A stretch of 64,000 nt of DNA from Oscheius onirici (GCA_932521025.1 OW051470.1:7178501-7242500); one strand, 5' to 3'; counted from the first letter of the stretch, positions 1-11,794 are shown. Numbers and translations: made by a program. The notes: generated by a model not told the origin, from the letters alone.

Positions 1-1816
1 TGGTAATCACTCCTTCCAGCCCCAAATCATCCAACGTTGGGACTATCCGGCTGAGATTCATGAGGTGACTACAAAGGACGGATACATTCTCCAGATGCAC
101 AGAGTTCCATATGGCAAAGGTTTGTTCAAATGAGGTTTTTTTTGTTGCTTGAAACAGTTTGAACTACTAGTCTGAAAAAGTATATGAAAGACTGTTCCTA
201 TATTCACATTTCCAGGCCAAAGCGCCGGCGGAAAACGACCAGTAGCCTTCCTGCAGCACGGACTTCTTGCCTCCAGTTCCTCCTGGGTTACGAATCTTCC
301 CGAATTCTCTTTGGCCTACATCATGGCCGATCAAGGTTTCGACGTCTGGCTCGGTAACAGCAGAGGAAATGACTATGCCAACAAGAGTGTCAGCATGGAT
401 GAGAACAGTCACGAGTTCTGGAAGTTCAGGTTTTCTCACTCCTTTACATTAATGAACCTAATTCAGTTTCGACGAGATGCAGAAACACGATCTGGACGCT
501 TCCGTCGACTACGTTCTGAAGCAGTCCGGCCAGAAGTATGTCTACTACGTCGGTCATTCCCAGGGAACCAAAATCATGTTCGCCAAACTGTCGGAGGACA
601 GCAAATTCGCCACGAAAATCCGTCAATTCCACGCTCTGGCTCCGATTGGACAAGTCGGAAACATCAAAGGATTCCTGAAATGGATGGCCACCAAATTCTA
701 CTACGAGTCGGAAGTGATGCTCGATATTCTCGGCAGAGACAAGTTCCTTCCCGACAACCCGGTTTTCAACTCTCTTCTCAAGCAGTTCTGCTACCAGGTA
801 TGTATTTTTTGGGAATAAGTAAATGGAAGGTATAGGAACTGATAGACTACGCCTGTGAAGATGCCCTTTTTGCCATCTGTGGCCCTAACAGTCATCAGAC
901 CAACGTGACTCGCCTGCCAGTCTTCCTCGTCGATGAGCCGTCGGGAACGAGTGGGAAGAACATGCATCATTGGATTCAAATCGTCAAGAGTGGAAAGGAC
1001 CAGGTAGATAGCTACCTTTTTTCTGCGTTTAGCATGTCTCCGTGCTCACTCATACTTCAGCGGTATTCTTTCCATTTTTGTTCCTTTTTTTGGGTTACGA
1101 TACATCATTGCATAACAAGTTTTGGGCGGAAGTCAATTTCTCCTCTTTGCGCAGTAGCCGGACATAATAAATGACAAAATACTGATAATACTGTCTCAAG
1201 AACCAGTGAACATGAGAGTGAAATTTTTAATTTGAGGAAACATAACAAAGTGCAAACAATTCGAGATTTTAAGTTGTCATCTGGCTGTACTGATCAACCT
1301 TTTGAAGTGGCTAGATCGAGCGGTTAGGAACTAAAATTAGAATGTTTTTTGTAAATATTAGGTAAAAACCTTACTAAAGACTGTATAAACGAAGAAGCTC
1401 TGGGTACAGGCATGCATTGCAAGATAAAAATAACTATATTTTCAGATGTACAACTACGACGTTCCCGGCGAGAACGAGCTCCACTATGGAAAGGTATTAG
1501 GTTTCGCTATTTGAAGCAATCCAATTTCAGAAAGACGCTCCTCTCTACGACGTGTCCAAGATCAAGACCGACACCTATCTGTACTGGTCGCCTTCCGATT
1601 GGCTTGGAGACGAGACCGACGTGACCAACTATCTGCTGGCCAAGATGAATCCGATGTACCTCAAGGGTAACTACAAACTGATGGACTTTGAACACTTGGA
1701 CTTTATCTGGGGCAACAGGTAATTTTGAAGAAGAGAACGAGAAAAAAAAGTTATTCAGAGCCGCTGCAGAAATCTACACGCCGATGATTGCGACGATGAA
1801 GGCAGACATGAAATGA
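1..1816 (+). CDS. Lysosomal acid lipase-like (lipl family), 5' truncated by window edge
   Basis: Secreted or lysosomal alpha/beta-hydrolase that would cleave neutral lipid esters; recognised as the acid lipase (LIPA/lipl) family. Seven exons fit in phase: 1-119, 216-429, 467-797, 836-1003, 1446-1493, 1531-1718, 1759-1816. The sequence opens inside the N-terminal AB-hydrolase lipase region ([23 protein letters not shown]), then shows [26 protein letters not shown], the nucleophile elbow GHSQG in exon 3, a plausible catalytic Asp near [10 protein letters not shown], and the catalytic His in FEHLDFIWG. The signal peptide and first exon lie before the window. Introns are 36-96 nt except intron 4 (442 nt), which holds nothing I recognise. 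The protein ends in an ordinary family position, so the 3' end is intact. Family assignment is secure; the individual lipl member cannot be told. Confidence 0.93.
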
Positions 1817-2139
1817 ATAAAAATTCTATGCTTTCTTTGAAGAAACTGTTGTTTTCAGGACGCAAATAGACACAAATTCGCCAAACTGTCCGTAATAGTC
1901 TGATAAAAATAGATAGAGAGCGTCTTTGGGAAGAATTTACAATTAGAGGAAAAAATGAATATACTCGCTGATACTTATGAGTGTTCCTGCAAACAGTAAT
2001 TAGAAAATCTCTCTATTTTCAGTCTTATTTCGTCTACAAACCACCAAACTAACTTTTGATCTTGTGATAGCGCTGATTCTTTCCCCCGTTTCGTTTGTCA
2101 ATCAAGGTCAGACGTCATAGCCACAACACCTTTTCCCCG

Positions 2140-2756
2140 ATGTGGTTGAGACTGTTTCTACTTTGCCTTCTTCTCTGTGACTATGGCTCTTCTGAAGCGC
2201 TTCCGGCTCCGATCGCCCTAACTCCCAGTCGAAAGAAGTCACCTATTTTGAAGTAACTTCTCCAAATATTTTTCAAAATGATTCATTCAGTCGTCGCCGT
2301 CGTTCTCACTCCAGTAGTCATCATTATGGATACGGTTACGGTCACTGGAATCACGGCGGATATGGCTACAGTCCTTATGGTTACAGTAACGGCTACTACG
2401 GATACAGTCAACCGTATTATGGGTACGGTGGAGGCTATGGATACGGTTACGGTTACGGATACGGAAGAAGAGGACTTCTAGGAGGTAAGATTTGATTCAA
2501 AAGAATCAAACAAAAACAATTAGCCTTTTCGAATTGTAGATGATGTTTACCAACTTTTTGTTCTAAAATGTTGTTGCTCGTTCTCTGCTCTACAACTTTA
2601 CAGAACATCGTAAAATTGGACACTGCTGTCTTTAACTTAAAACAGTTATGCGCATGCTTGCGCATGACACCGTGCCTCTGTTTGAACTGACTGTACTTTT
2701 TAACTATGTTTTCAGGTCTGGTAGGCGTCGTCGGCTCAATCCTTGGACGAAAATAA
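2140..2756 (+). CDS. Secreted Gly/Tyr-rich peptide precursor with basic cleavage site
   Basis: Small secreted protein of about 117 residues, three exons: 2140-2252, 2291-2484, 2716-2756. The N-terminus is a clear signal peptide (MWLRLFLLCLLLCDYGSSEA). A run of four Arg (NRRRRSHSSS) sits at the exon 1-2 junction and looks like a proprotein-convertase site. The core is built of GY repeats (YGYGYG, GYGYSPYGYS, YYGYGGGYGYG). The C-terminus is RRGLLGGLVGVVGSILGRK, a short glycine-zipper-like hydrophobic patch with a basic end. This composition resembles nematode YGGYG-type antimicrobial peptides (nlp/cnc genes) and glycine-rich cuticle peptides; I cannot say which. The stop TAA overlaps an AATAAA signal at 2755-2760. 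Function is inferred from composition only. Confidence 0.8.
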
Positions 2757-2760
2757 TAAA
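2755..2760 (+). terminator. Poly(A) signal of the Gly/Tyr peptide gene
   Basis: AATAAA overlapping the TAA stop codon of the preceding gene; the 3' UTR must be very short because a convergent gene ends at 2787. Confidence 0.6.
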
Positions 2761-2786
2761 ATCTTTACATCACTTATTACAATGAG

Positions 2787-4827
2787 CTAAAGTTTCTCCG
2801 GAATGGCTCCATCGGAAGTGGAAGAGATCACAGAAACGGAAACGGACTTGACTGGTACATCCGAGACGACTATTCGTCGTGAAGAGGACACTTTCTGAAA
2901 CGCTTAATTTCTTTTTAAAAAAAGGGAAAAGGACCTGTTGAATGAGATAGCTCAGCCAGAGAAGAGCCGAGACGGAATGGATGGTCATCATGAAGATGCG
3001 ATGAGGTCCCGGACCGATGTGATCCATTACGAGAACGACGTAGAAGCCGAGAACTGAGCAGCAGCGGAAGATTTCGAGGTATGGAGCGTACCATCTTCAC
3101 ATATTGTCTATCAAAAGGAAGAAAACCTACTTTTTGTCGAAGAAAGATCCAAAACTCTGCATGGTCAGCAGAAAGAAGGCGATCTTGAGTCCAAACTGCA
3201 AGTCATCCAAATGTGGCCGGTCGTACTCAAAGTGGAAAAATATGGCCAAGAACAAGGTGAAATGCCCTCCCAGATACAACTTGGTCCAGACTTCCAGTCT
3301 CGGACTATACTTGACAACAGGCTTTTCCGGTTCCGGAACGCCATAAGCCGAATCTTTCATGCTCCGCCAGTGAAAGAACTGAACAGTCTCGACACCCGGA
3401 AACCATCCCGGAGGAAAGAAAGGAGCTTTAAACTTGTCCAATAGTCGTGGGAACATTGACTCTCCCTTGGCATTTTTCATCCAACTCTTGAAGAAGAGCA
3501 ACTCGAAGAGAGTGTGGAACTGCAGCCACAACTGGTCGAAAGTCTCCTCGTTGTGGATTAGGCCGTAGATTGGTGGATCGTCTTTGCGTTCTGCCTCGAA
3601 TGTGCCGAACATCTGAAAAATTCTGATGATTTCTGTGCAGTTCACTTCTAGAATAAGAGGATGAGATAAAGGCCAATTTTCGAATAAACAGTAAAAGTAC
3701 AGTAATCCGGACAATATCTAAGTTAAAATATCCTTATCCTAAAACTTACCCGAACCGCAGTTGTTTCCTCTTACAATCTTATCCCACAGTTGTTTAAGAA
3801 CAGTGACTTAACTTATCCCAAATGATAAAGACTCCTCCATAATTTTTGTCTATACAGTACGGATTTCGTCCGTGATGAACCCTGTGATGAGAAGGCGTAT
3901 TGAAGACGAGACCCAATGGACCGTAAGTATCGAACAGCTGAAGTATTATTGTTTCTAAACAAACAAAAATCCTTACACTAGTATGCATGATGAACTGAAA
4001 AATCTCGCTAAAATATCGATGGACTAGAAATATTGGCGGAGGAATACAGAGAGCTTGAATACAGTCATAGGCTGCCAGCCCGGCATCTTGAATAGCGGCT
4101 TGTCTCAAAGCCGTCGAAAAGTTGTAATATTCGGAGCTGTGATGGATCGTGTGCAGGCCCCAGAAGAAGCCCATTTCTGAAAGAGTTTCGTTTGAAACCT
4201 AGCTTCTCATATTCTTCCGTTACTCGCGACTATTCTATGAATTTTAGAAACTCCCACAATATTGAAAAACACCCACCATGAACGGCTCTGTGTCCCAGAT
4301 AGTACATAAAGTCTTGGAAGAACAGACACAGAATCCAAGTCCAGGGCGAATCCCATGGCAACTCCAACAGCCTCCAGTTGTTCCAGATGAATACGTACAT
4401 AAAAATGGCCACAGTCCTTCCTCCAAACTTGAAACATTGACTCAACATTCCGGCACATATAGAGGTGATCGAATCGTTCATGGCCCACCGATCATCATGT
4501 CCGGAAATCTTCAAGAGAAAGAATTCCGTCACGAGGAAGATCAACCACCATGTCGAGAGCTAAACTTGTTTTTATAGTGTCCACAGAAAACGTTTTTACC
4601 TCGACGTTGTAATTCGGGACGTCTTCAAGAGTCGGGACTGCGGTCTCATACGGCGAGATGAGGTAAAAAGCATGACGCAGATTGGTCAAGGTCAATCTGG
4701 AACGGGATTTGAGGCACTCATCTGCTTACCGTTCGAGAAGACGATGACCGAGAGAGGTATTGGAGAAGACACGGTCGAGGAAAGGAGCAGCGCCGTCAGA
4801 GAACCACGAGGTACCATTCATCTCCAT
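2787..4827 (-). CDS. agmo-1: Alkylglycerol monooxygenase (fatty acid hydroxylase superfamily)
   Basis: Integral ER membrane, tetrahydrobiopterin-dependent enzyme that cleaves the ether bond of alkylglycerols (AGMO/TMEM195 family). Exons on the minus strand: 4730-4827, 4600-4696, 4277-4559, 3977-4176, about 3819-3937, 3131-3612, 2935-3094, 2787-2894. All di-iron histidine motifs are present: LGHRAVHE (HxxxH), HTIHHSSEYYN (HxxHH) and NTPSHHRVHHGRNPYC followed by DKNYGG, plus WDK and FGTFEAER of the family signature. The start ATG at 4827 gives MEMNGTSWF; an ATG a few bases earlier is out of frame. C-terminal exons are hydrophobic, as in the family. The junction after WDK is uncertain: the sequence around 3780-3830 carries two GGGATAAG copies and the donor/acceptor pair giving WDK-FGTFEAER is not unique (a three-residue difference). 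Confidence 0.9.
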
Positions 4828-5800
4828 GCATTTATCTGAATCAGAAGATCTTTCTGATTGTGAGGAAGAATTTCTAAAGAACACTCTTGACAAGTCTAGC
4901 AGAAATTAGAGTTGTACAGGATACGACAAGTAAAGAATTTACTCCCAAAGACGCAATTCAAGTCTTTCCGAAGTAACTTTGTTGAACAGCTACATCGGTG
5001 AAAACTGTTAGATTATTAATTCCAATACAGTAAGCGCAACGGAGTGAACTAAGTTCCAAATGAACACCGAAGCAAGTCGTCAAAAAACCTGTAGATATAT
5101 GACGAAACCATTCGGATAGGACGTCAAGGCTAAGAACAGGAGACTCTAAGCCAATCACCAGATCGATGGGCTACAGCTGCTGCGGAGAATCATGAACTAA
5201 GGAACACGCTCTCAAGACTCGCTGCCGACGGCATTAACGAGATTCGGACGTCATTGCGGTCAGCTTGCAAAACCCGCAGCCCTTATGTTTTGCGAGAAAT
5301 TTGACTCGAGGGGGTACTTCTTGAACTTACCGCGCTCAAGATGTGTCAAAGTAGGTGAATAAGGTTGAAAAAGAATTGCTGCGGAAAACGACCGTTTGGA
5401 TAGGAGAAAACAAACCGACTGGCTTAATCAAGTCCAGTCAGGCTGATCTGGTTGTCTGGCTGTCTTATCCGTCAGCACCAACTGATGCAAGAAAAGGCTG
5501 CCAGGTACAGTTTTCTTAAACTAACAGAGTGTAGAAGATTTGGGGACGAGAGCGACCGGCTAGGTAATGGGGAGATCTAAACAGGATCGGCCTGTTTTTG
5601 CTGATACTTTCTGCCAGGTCGTAAAGGGTAAGAGGGAGAAATCTGGCGCCAAAAAAGTACCAGCAGCAGACAATTTTGAGCGATCGCCGACGGGAAGGTG
5701 AGGCAATTACGGACAATTTCCTCCAGCGGACAATGATCCTCGAAAAATGGTCCCCGATCTCTTTTGAGAGAGTACACTTCTGATCTCTGATTCTAATCCG
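4828..5800 (+). other. Unresolved stretch with possible plus-strand coding exons
   Basis: No gene can be named here. The stretch is richer in GC than other intergenic DNA in the window, and on the plus strand short open segments can be chained with GT/AG signals: a 27-codon ATG ORF starting inside the first exon of AGMO (about 4823-4908), an open run from about 5163 to 5298, another from about 5350 to 5509 (a frame with TVWIGENKPTG), and a last one near 5690-5770. Open runs of this length are common by chance, and I found no domain, so this is a candidate only. It also holds the AGMO promoter. Confidence 0.2.
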
Positions 5801-6111
5801 TGAGGGGCAAGTAACCGTAACGAATTAGCCTGTCAGTGAGAGAGCCGATTTAACACACAACAATAGAGTACTCAAATAACAAGATTGTAAGATACATGAA
5901 AGGTTTAAATTTGACAGCCTCTCTGAGTATTCCATCGTTGCCTGGTTCATGTATTAAAACCAAAAGTTATTGGGTAACGGTCTATCACCAATAGACCGTA
6001 GGGGGTTTAGTTCTCGTGCTGTCTCGGAGGTCAATGTTCTCCGGTGGGATGAAAAGAAAGGGTAGACAATAGATTTCAAAGAATAGGACAAGAACCGTCT
6101 GATTGGATGAA

Positions 6112-6288
6112 ATGAGAGAAAGGGAAGACAGTCAAAGAGATTTCTCTCCCCCGGTGATGACTCTCTCCCAGTCAGATCCGGGTCAACCAGCGGTTGGCCA
6201 GTCCGCAATCCGCTTTCCCACACCACAATGGACTCCCAGCTGTTATCTCTCGGGAAGTGAATCTTTATTAGATGGAATGTCTCTTTAA
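6112..6288 (+). CDS. Possible small ORF, unrecognised
   Basis: 58-codon ATG ORF (MREREDSQRDF ... DGMSL) lying antisense to nothing recognised, between AGMO and the acidic CaaX gene. It is Ser/Pro/Gln rich with no signal peptide or domain. A longer antisense frame (5954-6298) is also open, so coding strand is not decided. The ORF could equally be chance. Confidence 0.2.
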   Translation: MREREDSQRDFSPPVMTLSQSDPGQPAVGQSAIRFPTPQWTPSCYLSGSESLLDGMSL

Positions 6289-6358
6289 CAAGACACACAT
6301 AAAGCTATATAACAACAACACTTTTTCATGGTTCTTTGTATTGAGGCAAGAAAGAAGT

Positions 6359-9300
6359 TCAGAAAAAGGAACAGCATCCGAAGAGGCCACGGCGCTTTTT
6401 CTCCTTCTTCTTCTTCGGCTGGTCAGCCTGTAAAAGGAAAAGATAGTTTTTTTTGGAGGTAATCAACTAACCGGCTGAGCGACATAGTCACGCTTTTCGA
6501 GATCCTGATTCGGAGTCAGAGTCACAACGACATCGGCCACCTTGTTAGTTTTGGGAGGAGGCAGCTCCTGGCTGGTACTGGCATGGGGCTTGTTATCCAA
6601 CATTTCCATCAGTTCCTCGTATTCCTGAACAGATTTATTTCAACTGAATCTGCTATGCTCTGTCTTTGAATGCACAGTCCATGGCTCTATTCTTCCTTCA
6701 TCAACTTTTCTGATGTACATATTGTATTGTTCCTTACCTCATTGAGTTTCTTGAGCTCGACCTCCAGAGTGACAGTTCCACCACTCTCTGTGCGATAGAC
6801 CGGAGTCGGAGCCTCCTCCTCCTTGGCCTCAGTCGTAGTAACACTAGACAAAGTCTCCGAATTGATCAGAGTCTGTACAAATTTATACCTAGAAGCCACA
6901 CTCATTCGGTACCTGACTAGCAATGGTGACAGTCTTCTCATTCCTCTGCTCCAGAACCTCAAATGTGACAGTCTTGGTGACGGAGTGAGGCACGTATTCG
7001 GGCTTCTTCTCCTCAATCACAGCCTCGACCTTGACCACTTCAGGAAGAGCCGTTTCCGATTCAGATGAGCTGAGGATACTCTTGTGAATAGCTTCCTCGA
7101 CAGTCACAACGCTGTCCATGGACTTGGTTGAGGACTGAAACCAGTATTTTAACGGAAAGGGTCACAAATTACCTCGCTCAGACTCTCAGCACGATCTTCA
7201 ACAACGAGAAGAGCAGTCTCGGTAGTGGCTTTCTCTTGGACAGTCTCAACTTCCGAAACAGCGATAGTGCGAGGAGCAGCAACAGGAATCGACTCGGCCT
7301 CTTTCTGGGCAAGCTTAACATATGAATTAGAATTTTGAACCCGTAGTTTGGCACTCTTTCCTACCATAGAACAAGTCGTTATCTCGAGAAACGATTACAA
7401 ACTTACTGCCTGATTGTCTTCGGCGACAGCATCAGTCTTCGGCTTCGTGCCTTCAACATGAATCTCGACCTCTTCAGCAAGAGTCTTCTCTTCCAAGTTC
7501 TTTTCCTCCTGGTCGGCAACAGCAGTCTTGTTCTCTTCGATAGGCTGATCATCAACCTTGATCTCGACATCTTCCTTTGTGGCTTCCCCAGAAATACCAG
7601 TGTGGTTCTCGACGGCTTCAACAGTCTCCTTCTTTTCGACCTGACTATCTTCCATAGAGGATCTTGACAGGAGATCATCACCACCGAACCCAACAGAAGC
7701 TTTTCCCTCGGTAGTCGGAAAGTCCTCCTCCTCATGGCTGAGAACAGCAGTCTTTTCAATTCGACGAGCATTCTCTGTCTCAGGTTCCAGTGGAGGGAAC
7801 TTCATTTCGGCAAGTTTGCTCCTGTCGTCAGAGTCGGAATCACTGCCCATGAGGTAGTGAGCAGTTTCCTCGAGAGTATAGACTTTCTTCAAAGTATCTT
7901 CTCCAATCAGTTCCTTCTTCTCCTCTTTTCCATTCGAGATATCGTCTAGAACAGCATGAACGTCATTGACCAGCTCTTCCTCATTGTTGACCACCAGATC
8001 GTCTTTCATCGAATCTACAGAGTCGGCGAGAACAGAAGCCACGAGCTCCTCGGCCATTTCCGAAGCGGTCTTTTCCTCGATCTGTAAGTGAGAAATAAAA
8101 TGAACTGTGAAATGACCTACCTTGTCAAATTCAGTCTCATCGTCACTGTACTGGGTGATTTCGATTGAGGGAACACTGACCATTGAGACCTTCTTTTCCG
8201 GATAGATCTCTTCCTTCTCCGGCTCTTCAATCATCACTTTGGAAACCTGAAATATGAATAGAGAGAAAGGAAATGAACTCACCTTAGCCTGGATCTCTCC
8301 AATAGCTTCGTCTCTCTTCTCGACCACTCCGGCAGTAACCTGCTTGATTTCGCTGTTCAGAAGACTGGCTTCAGTAGTCACGGGCTCGACTCCCTCGACC
8401 ATCTTGACAACCTGGGCGATTCCCTCAGCAGAGGGGATCTCTTCCGAGATAAGATCTTTCTCACCGTTAGTCATCTAAAGCTCAGTCACGATAAGTCAGT
8501 CAGAAATAGGGCAAACATTGTCCTGAGTGACGGAAGCTTCAGATTCCTCCTTAGACTCCATCACGTCAGAATTTCCGCTATCGGGGACCAGTTCGGGAAG
8601 GTCGGAGAACTTTAAAGACAAAAACATAAACAGGCGCTGTGATCGATACTCACCTCCTCGTTTTCGGTGATTGTGACGGAGCGACTGCCGTCCGGGTTCA
8701 GAAGACCGCGCTTGATGAGAGTCTCGGTGATTTCACGGCGCTTCTCGTCCATTATGATCTAAATTGAGTAATATTTGGAAACAGTTTATATGACTCATTT
8801 CGAAACATATAAACACGTTTCCAATTTGTTTATTTAATTTATGCACTGATGTCGGTGTTTTGCAACGTTTTCAGCAGATCAGAAAATAGTACACTTTGGC
8901 AGAACATTGCGAAGAGCGAAAGGGTAAATTGGACGAATACTTCGGCATTTCCTTACAAAATAATGTGGGAAAACTGTCCGAACTCTTCACTAAACAGTCC
9001 TCATAATCTTCTCGAGTTTTCTTTCGTCCAAGATGTGGAAGTTGTCTCATGAATCAAATTTTCATTAACGTGATTTACGGTTACCTTGAGGCTCTCACAA
9101 TCGCGCGAAAGGGCTGTCGAAATATGTTATTTAAGTGCTGTAAATCAATAAGATCTAAGAATAGAGTAGAGTTCAAATATACTCTGCTGGTCAGTTTTTG
9201 TTTGATGGCGCATTTCAGAGATAAGATGGCAAAATGTCGTGAGACAAACGCGTCTATTTCTATACCCAGTCAGATCTTAGTTATTACCTTAGAAACAAAG

Positions 9301-10130
9301 TCTAGACTTACCCTTTGTTGCTCCTCGTCGTCAATTGAAGCGAGGCGAGAGAGACTCGGACGCGTCGAGCCGGAGTCTGTAACTGATTGGAATGAGAGGA
9401 GGCGGGGATCTACGAATGGAAGGGTCCAGAATGACTGAACTGACTCACCGTCATCGCTGGTCATCGGACTTGGTAGAGGGACGGGTGAGCCATCGCTAGT
9501 CACAGCTAGACGAACAATCTGCCCTTTCGAGTCCAGAGGCTCGATAATACAGGAGAGTTTGGTAGCCAAAAGGTCATTCTTAGTACGATTGTGAGTTCCA
9601 GAGATCAGATTCAGTTCCTCACTGTTCAGATGTCTGCTGGTTTCTTTTCTAACGAATCTTGATGTCTCTCAACTCTGTGCAGTTACCTGTAAGCAGTTCT
9701 GAGATCATTCCAGAGGATAGTTCCGTCCGACGACTGACTGCACAGACGGAGAAGACACTGGTAAAGAGCTCCCAGACCCTCTCTTCTCGGATTGAATCGT
9801 CTCTGACCCGGATCCGGAGTGACGGCTCGAGAACTCGACTGACTGCTTGACCTCTTGCCTCTGCTTTCCTTCCTTTTCATTATTCTCTTGGCAACTGGTC
9901 TAAATTGTAATCTTTAGAGTCATAACAAGAAGAACCAACTTGGGAGAAACGTCATTGTTGCCAGTCGACTGCTCATTGACCACATCCAGATGAAGAAGGT
10001 CCCGCGGAGCATTAGACTTTTGTGAGATGGCCGGACTGGGCAGATCCTCCTGTTGGAGGTCCTAAAACTTCAATTCATTGCGTTGAACAAGACCAACCGC
10101 CACTACAGCCTGGGGCAAATGCTCTTCCAT
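6359..10130 (-). CDS. Long acidic Glu/Val/Thr-rich protein with polybasic CaaX-type C-terminus
   Basis: Multi-exon minus-strand gene, not recognised by name. From the 5' end: an exon with MEEHLPQAV (start ATG 10130, or further upstream), a Ser/Arg exon (KRKESRGKRSSSQ), a conserved-looking segment with LLATKLSCIIEPLD and SPVPLPSPMTSDDG, IIMDEKRREITETLIKRGLLNPDG near 8760, then a large exon run (about 7405-8474) that is very acidic (EEELVNDVHAVLDD, HYLMGSDSDSDD), repeated VEVE/EKTV-type exons, and LMEMLDNKPHAS. The last exon reads KKKKEKKRRGLFGCCSFF and stops at 6359. The final four residues CSFF form a CaaX box (X = Phe favours geranylgeranylation), with a second Cys for palmitoylation beside a Lys/Arg cluster. 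This layout suggests a lipid-anchored, largely disordered membrane-cortex protein, in the manner of paralemmin, though no homology was proven. The link between the 10.1-9.3 kb exons and the 8.76 kb exon is in phase but spans a 0.54 kb intron. Whether the hydrophobic run upstream of 10130 is coding is unclear. Confidence 0.7.
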
Positions 10131-11362
10131 CGCTTGTTCGCTACTACACGCTCTACGTCTCTTCCTTGTTCTCTGAAATAGGTAGGGATATAAGACGAAC
10201 AAAGACAGGAAAAAGGAAACTAGAGCCAAAAGTCGAGAAAATGTTCTAATATTGAAGTAGAGCGGACAACGAGCGAGAACATCCTGCGAACTCAATAATG
10301 AGTCCATTTGCTCTTTGAAGACTTGTCAAGCAAATCCGATAGTACTTCAAACAAAATTTGTAACTTTGCTTAGTTAGTAACTAATTAGGCTAAAACAACT
10401 TGCAAGTGTTGCTATTTCGACAATTTCTACCCAGTCTCTGTAGCCTGTAGGTGAAAGATGCAAAATTGTTTAATTGAGCTCATATTCTAGTCGAACCAAT
10501 TAAAACGTGAAAGAACTAGTGGTTATATCAGGATTGAACTGGGTCATCGCAAGGTTAATACAATGTGAATCTGATAGAGCACTTATACAGGACATGCATT
10601 ATGACCTGCACAAAATGTTAACTGTCAGGTATGTTTAGCTAGATAAGTCTGGTGGAGACTGTAAAATATGAGGTGTCCGGCATTTCGAATGAATGTTTCA
10701 TAATTGGAGCGTCTGTTCACATGTTCCATGAACCAGGAAAGATTAGAATGGGAGTCAGTAAGAGGAAACCTGAGAACAGATAGGAACTTAGAGAGGTGAG
10801 GAGAGCGAAAAGCCAAAAAGACAGGGAGGGTTCTAATGTCTCCAAACCTCGTCCGGCAAAAGGCGGAATTAGTGACCACAGGGTGGGGCATGTTTTTGGA
10901 CACAAGTAGGTGACTGCGCAAAGAAGTCCACGAGGCGAAGGACCCTGATTTCAACAGTAGATAATGACGGAGCGAGGCTTTCCCACCGCAAAGTCTAATA
11001 AAAAGAAGGAGGAGACGATCGGATACGAAATGTCAACAACTGTGCACTTTTCAAGAGGCGCGTGGATTCTGGTACAAAAAGTGGGAGGAAGATTGGCAGC
11101 CATCTAGACGGTCATTCCAAAGAGGACAGTTTTTCTTTGTGAATCAACATGATTGATGGCTGTGAAATGGGTGTAACGGGAGAAAGTGTGAAAGCTAGAC
11201 TTACGAAATTACTATGACGACCCGGGTGGGCGACTACAATGGCAAGCGAGTAAACAGTACCGTGAAACTATTCTTAGACAGGAGTAAGACTTTCTCGAAA
11301 TACTTATACTCCTGTCTATTCTTATATTTTAGACTAGAATAGAATGAGAACAACATTATATT
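10131..11362. other. Region without a confident gene
   Basis: 10.3-10.6 kb is AT-rich and featureless. From about 10.68 kb GC rises, and short open frames with plausible splice sites appear on the plus strand (for example an open run about 10707-10795 ending at a GTGAGG donor, and one at about 11010-11105). They may be upstream exons of the candidate gene at 11.4 kb, but I could not join them convincingly. Confidence 0.3.
11276..11318. repeat. Short inverted repeat (hairpin)
   Basis: AGACAGGAGTA at 11276-11286 is mirrored by TACTCCTGTCT ending near 11318, with a loop of about 20 bases. It lies just before the candidate exons at 11.4 kb and could be a hairpin in their leader or intron. Confidence 0.6.
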
Positions 11363-11401
11363 TTGGATCATTCAAATAGATCTGTGAGGGATCTTTCGAA
11401 T

Positions 11402-11794
11402 CTCAATCAGCCTTTCTCAGAAATTTGCTTCCGAAACTTTTGCCTACTTCCTGATCTGCTCGAAGCAATCGGTAGCGCTTTGACAAAAGATATTGAATTT
11501 GCCAAAAAGAAAGATCTAGAAGAAATTCTAGAGCATGTAAAGTGAAACTTGGTCTCTTTGTTCCAGTAATGTCAGTTATGTCAAGAATCTTGAGGTCAAG
11601 ACGATCGATGACAAAAAGGGCGAAGATGTCTCAGAGTTTATGAGAAAGAAGATAGATAGTCGGGGAATCTGCTATAGGGTTATGAGTAAGGTCTAGACAC
11701 TGAACTATTGCAGAACTCCGAGACAGTTTGCAAGGTCGCAGGGCATCTCTGCTATAAAGCACGGGACGATTTCTGTCAACAAGCACAAGTTTGA
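11402..11794 (+). CDS. Candidate cysteine-rich protein, partial exon model
   Basis: Three exons chain in phase with good GT/AG signals: about 11363/11402-11541, 11567-11690 and 11714-11794. They would encode about 125 residues including EICFRNFCLLPDLLEAIG, a charged helical middle (AKKKDLEEILEHV, VSEFMRKKID) and a Cys-rich end (VCKVAGHLCYKARDDFC) closed by TGA. The spacing of cysteines suggests a secreted domain, but no signal peptide or ATG is visible, so the 5' exons are missing from the model or the copy is broken. The introns are 25 and 23 nt, shorter than elsewhere in the window, which weakens the case. More coding-like fragments follow to about 12486 (e.g. MKCLRKPGGRLIDGPF before a TGA), possibly later exons of the same gene. 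Confidence 0.3.

Noticed and set aside
5954-6298. 114-codon minus-strand ORF
   Set aside because: No splice context, no domain, and no relation to the neighbouring genes; open frames this long occur by chance at this GC level.
7403-7771. 122-codon Arg/Leu-rich minus-strand frame
   Set aside because: It is an off-frame reading of the acidic exon; Glu codons read in another frame give Arg/Lys runs.
10150-10307. Apparent transmembrane segment LLALVSFFLSLFVLYPYLF at the start of the acidic CaaX gene
   Set aside because: The run is pyrimidine-rich and ends in a TATTTCAG acceptor, so it is more likely an intron translated by chance.
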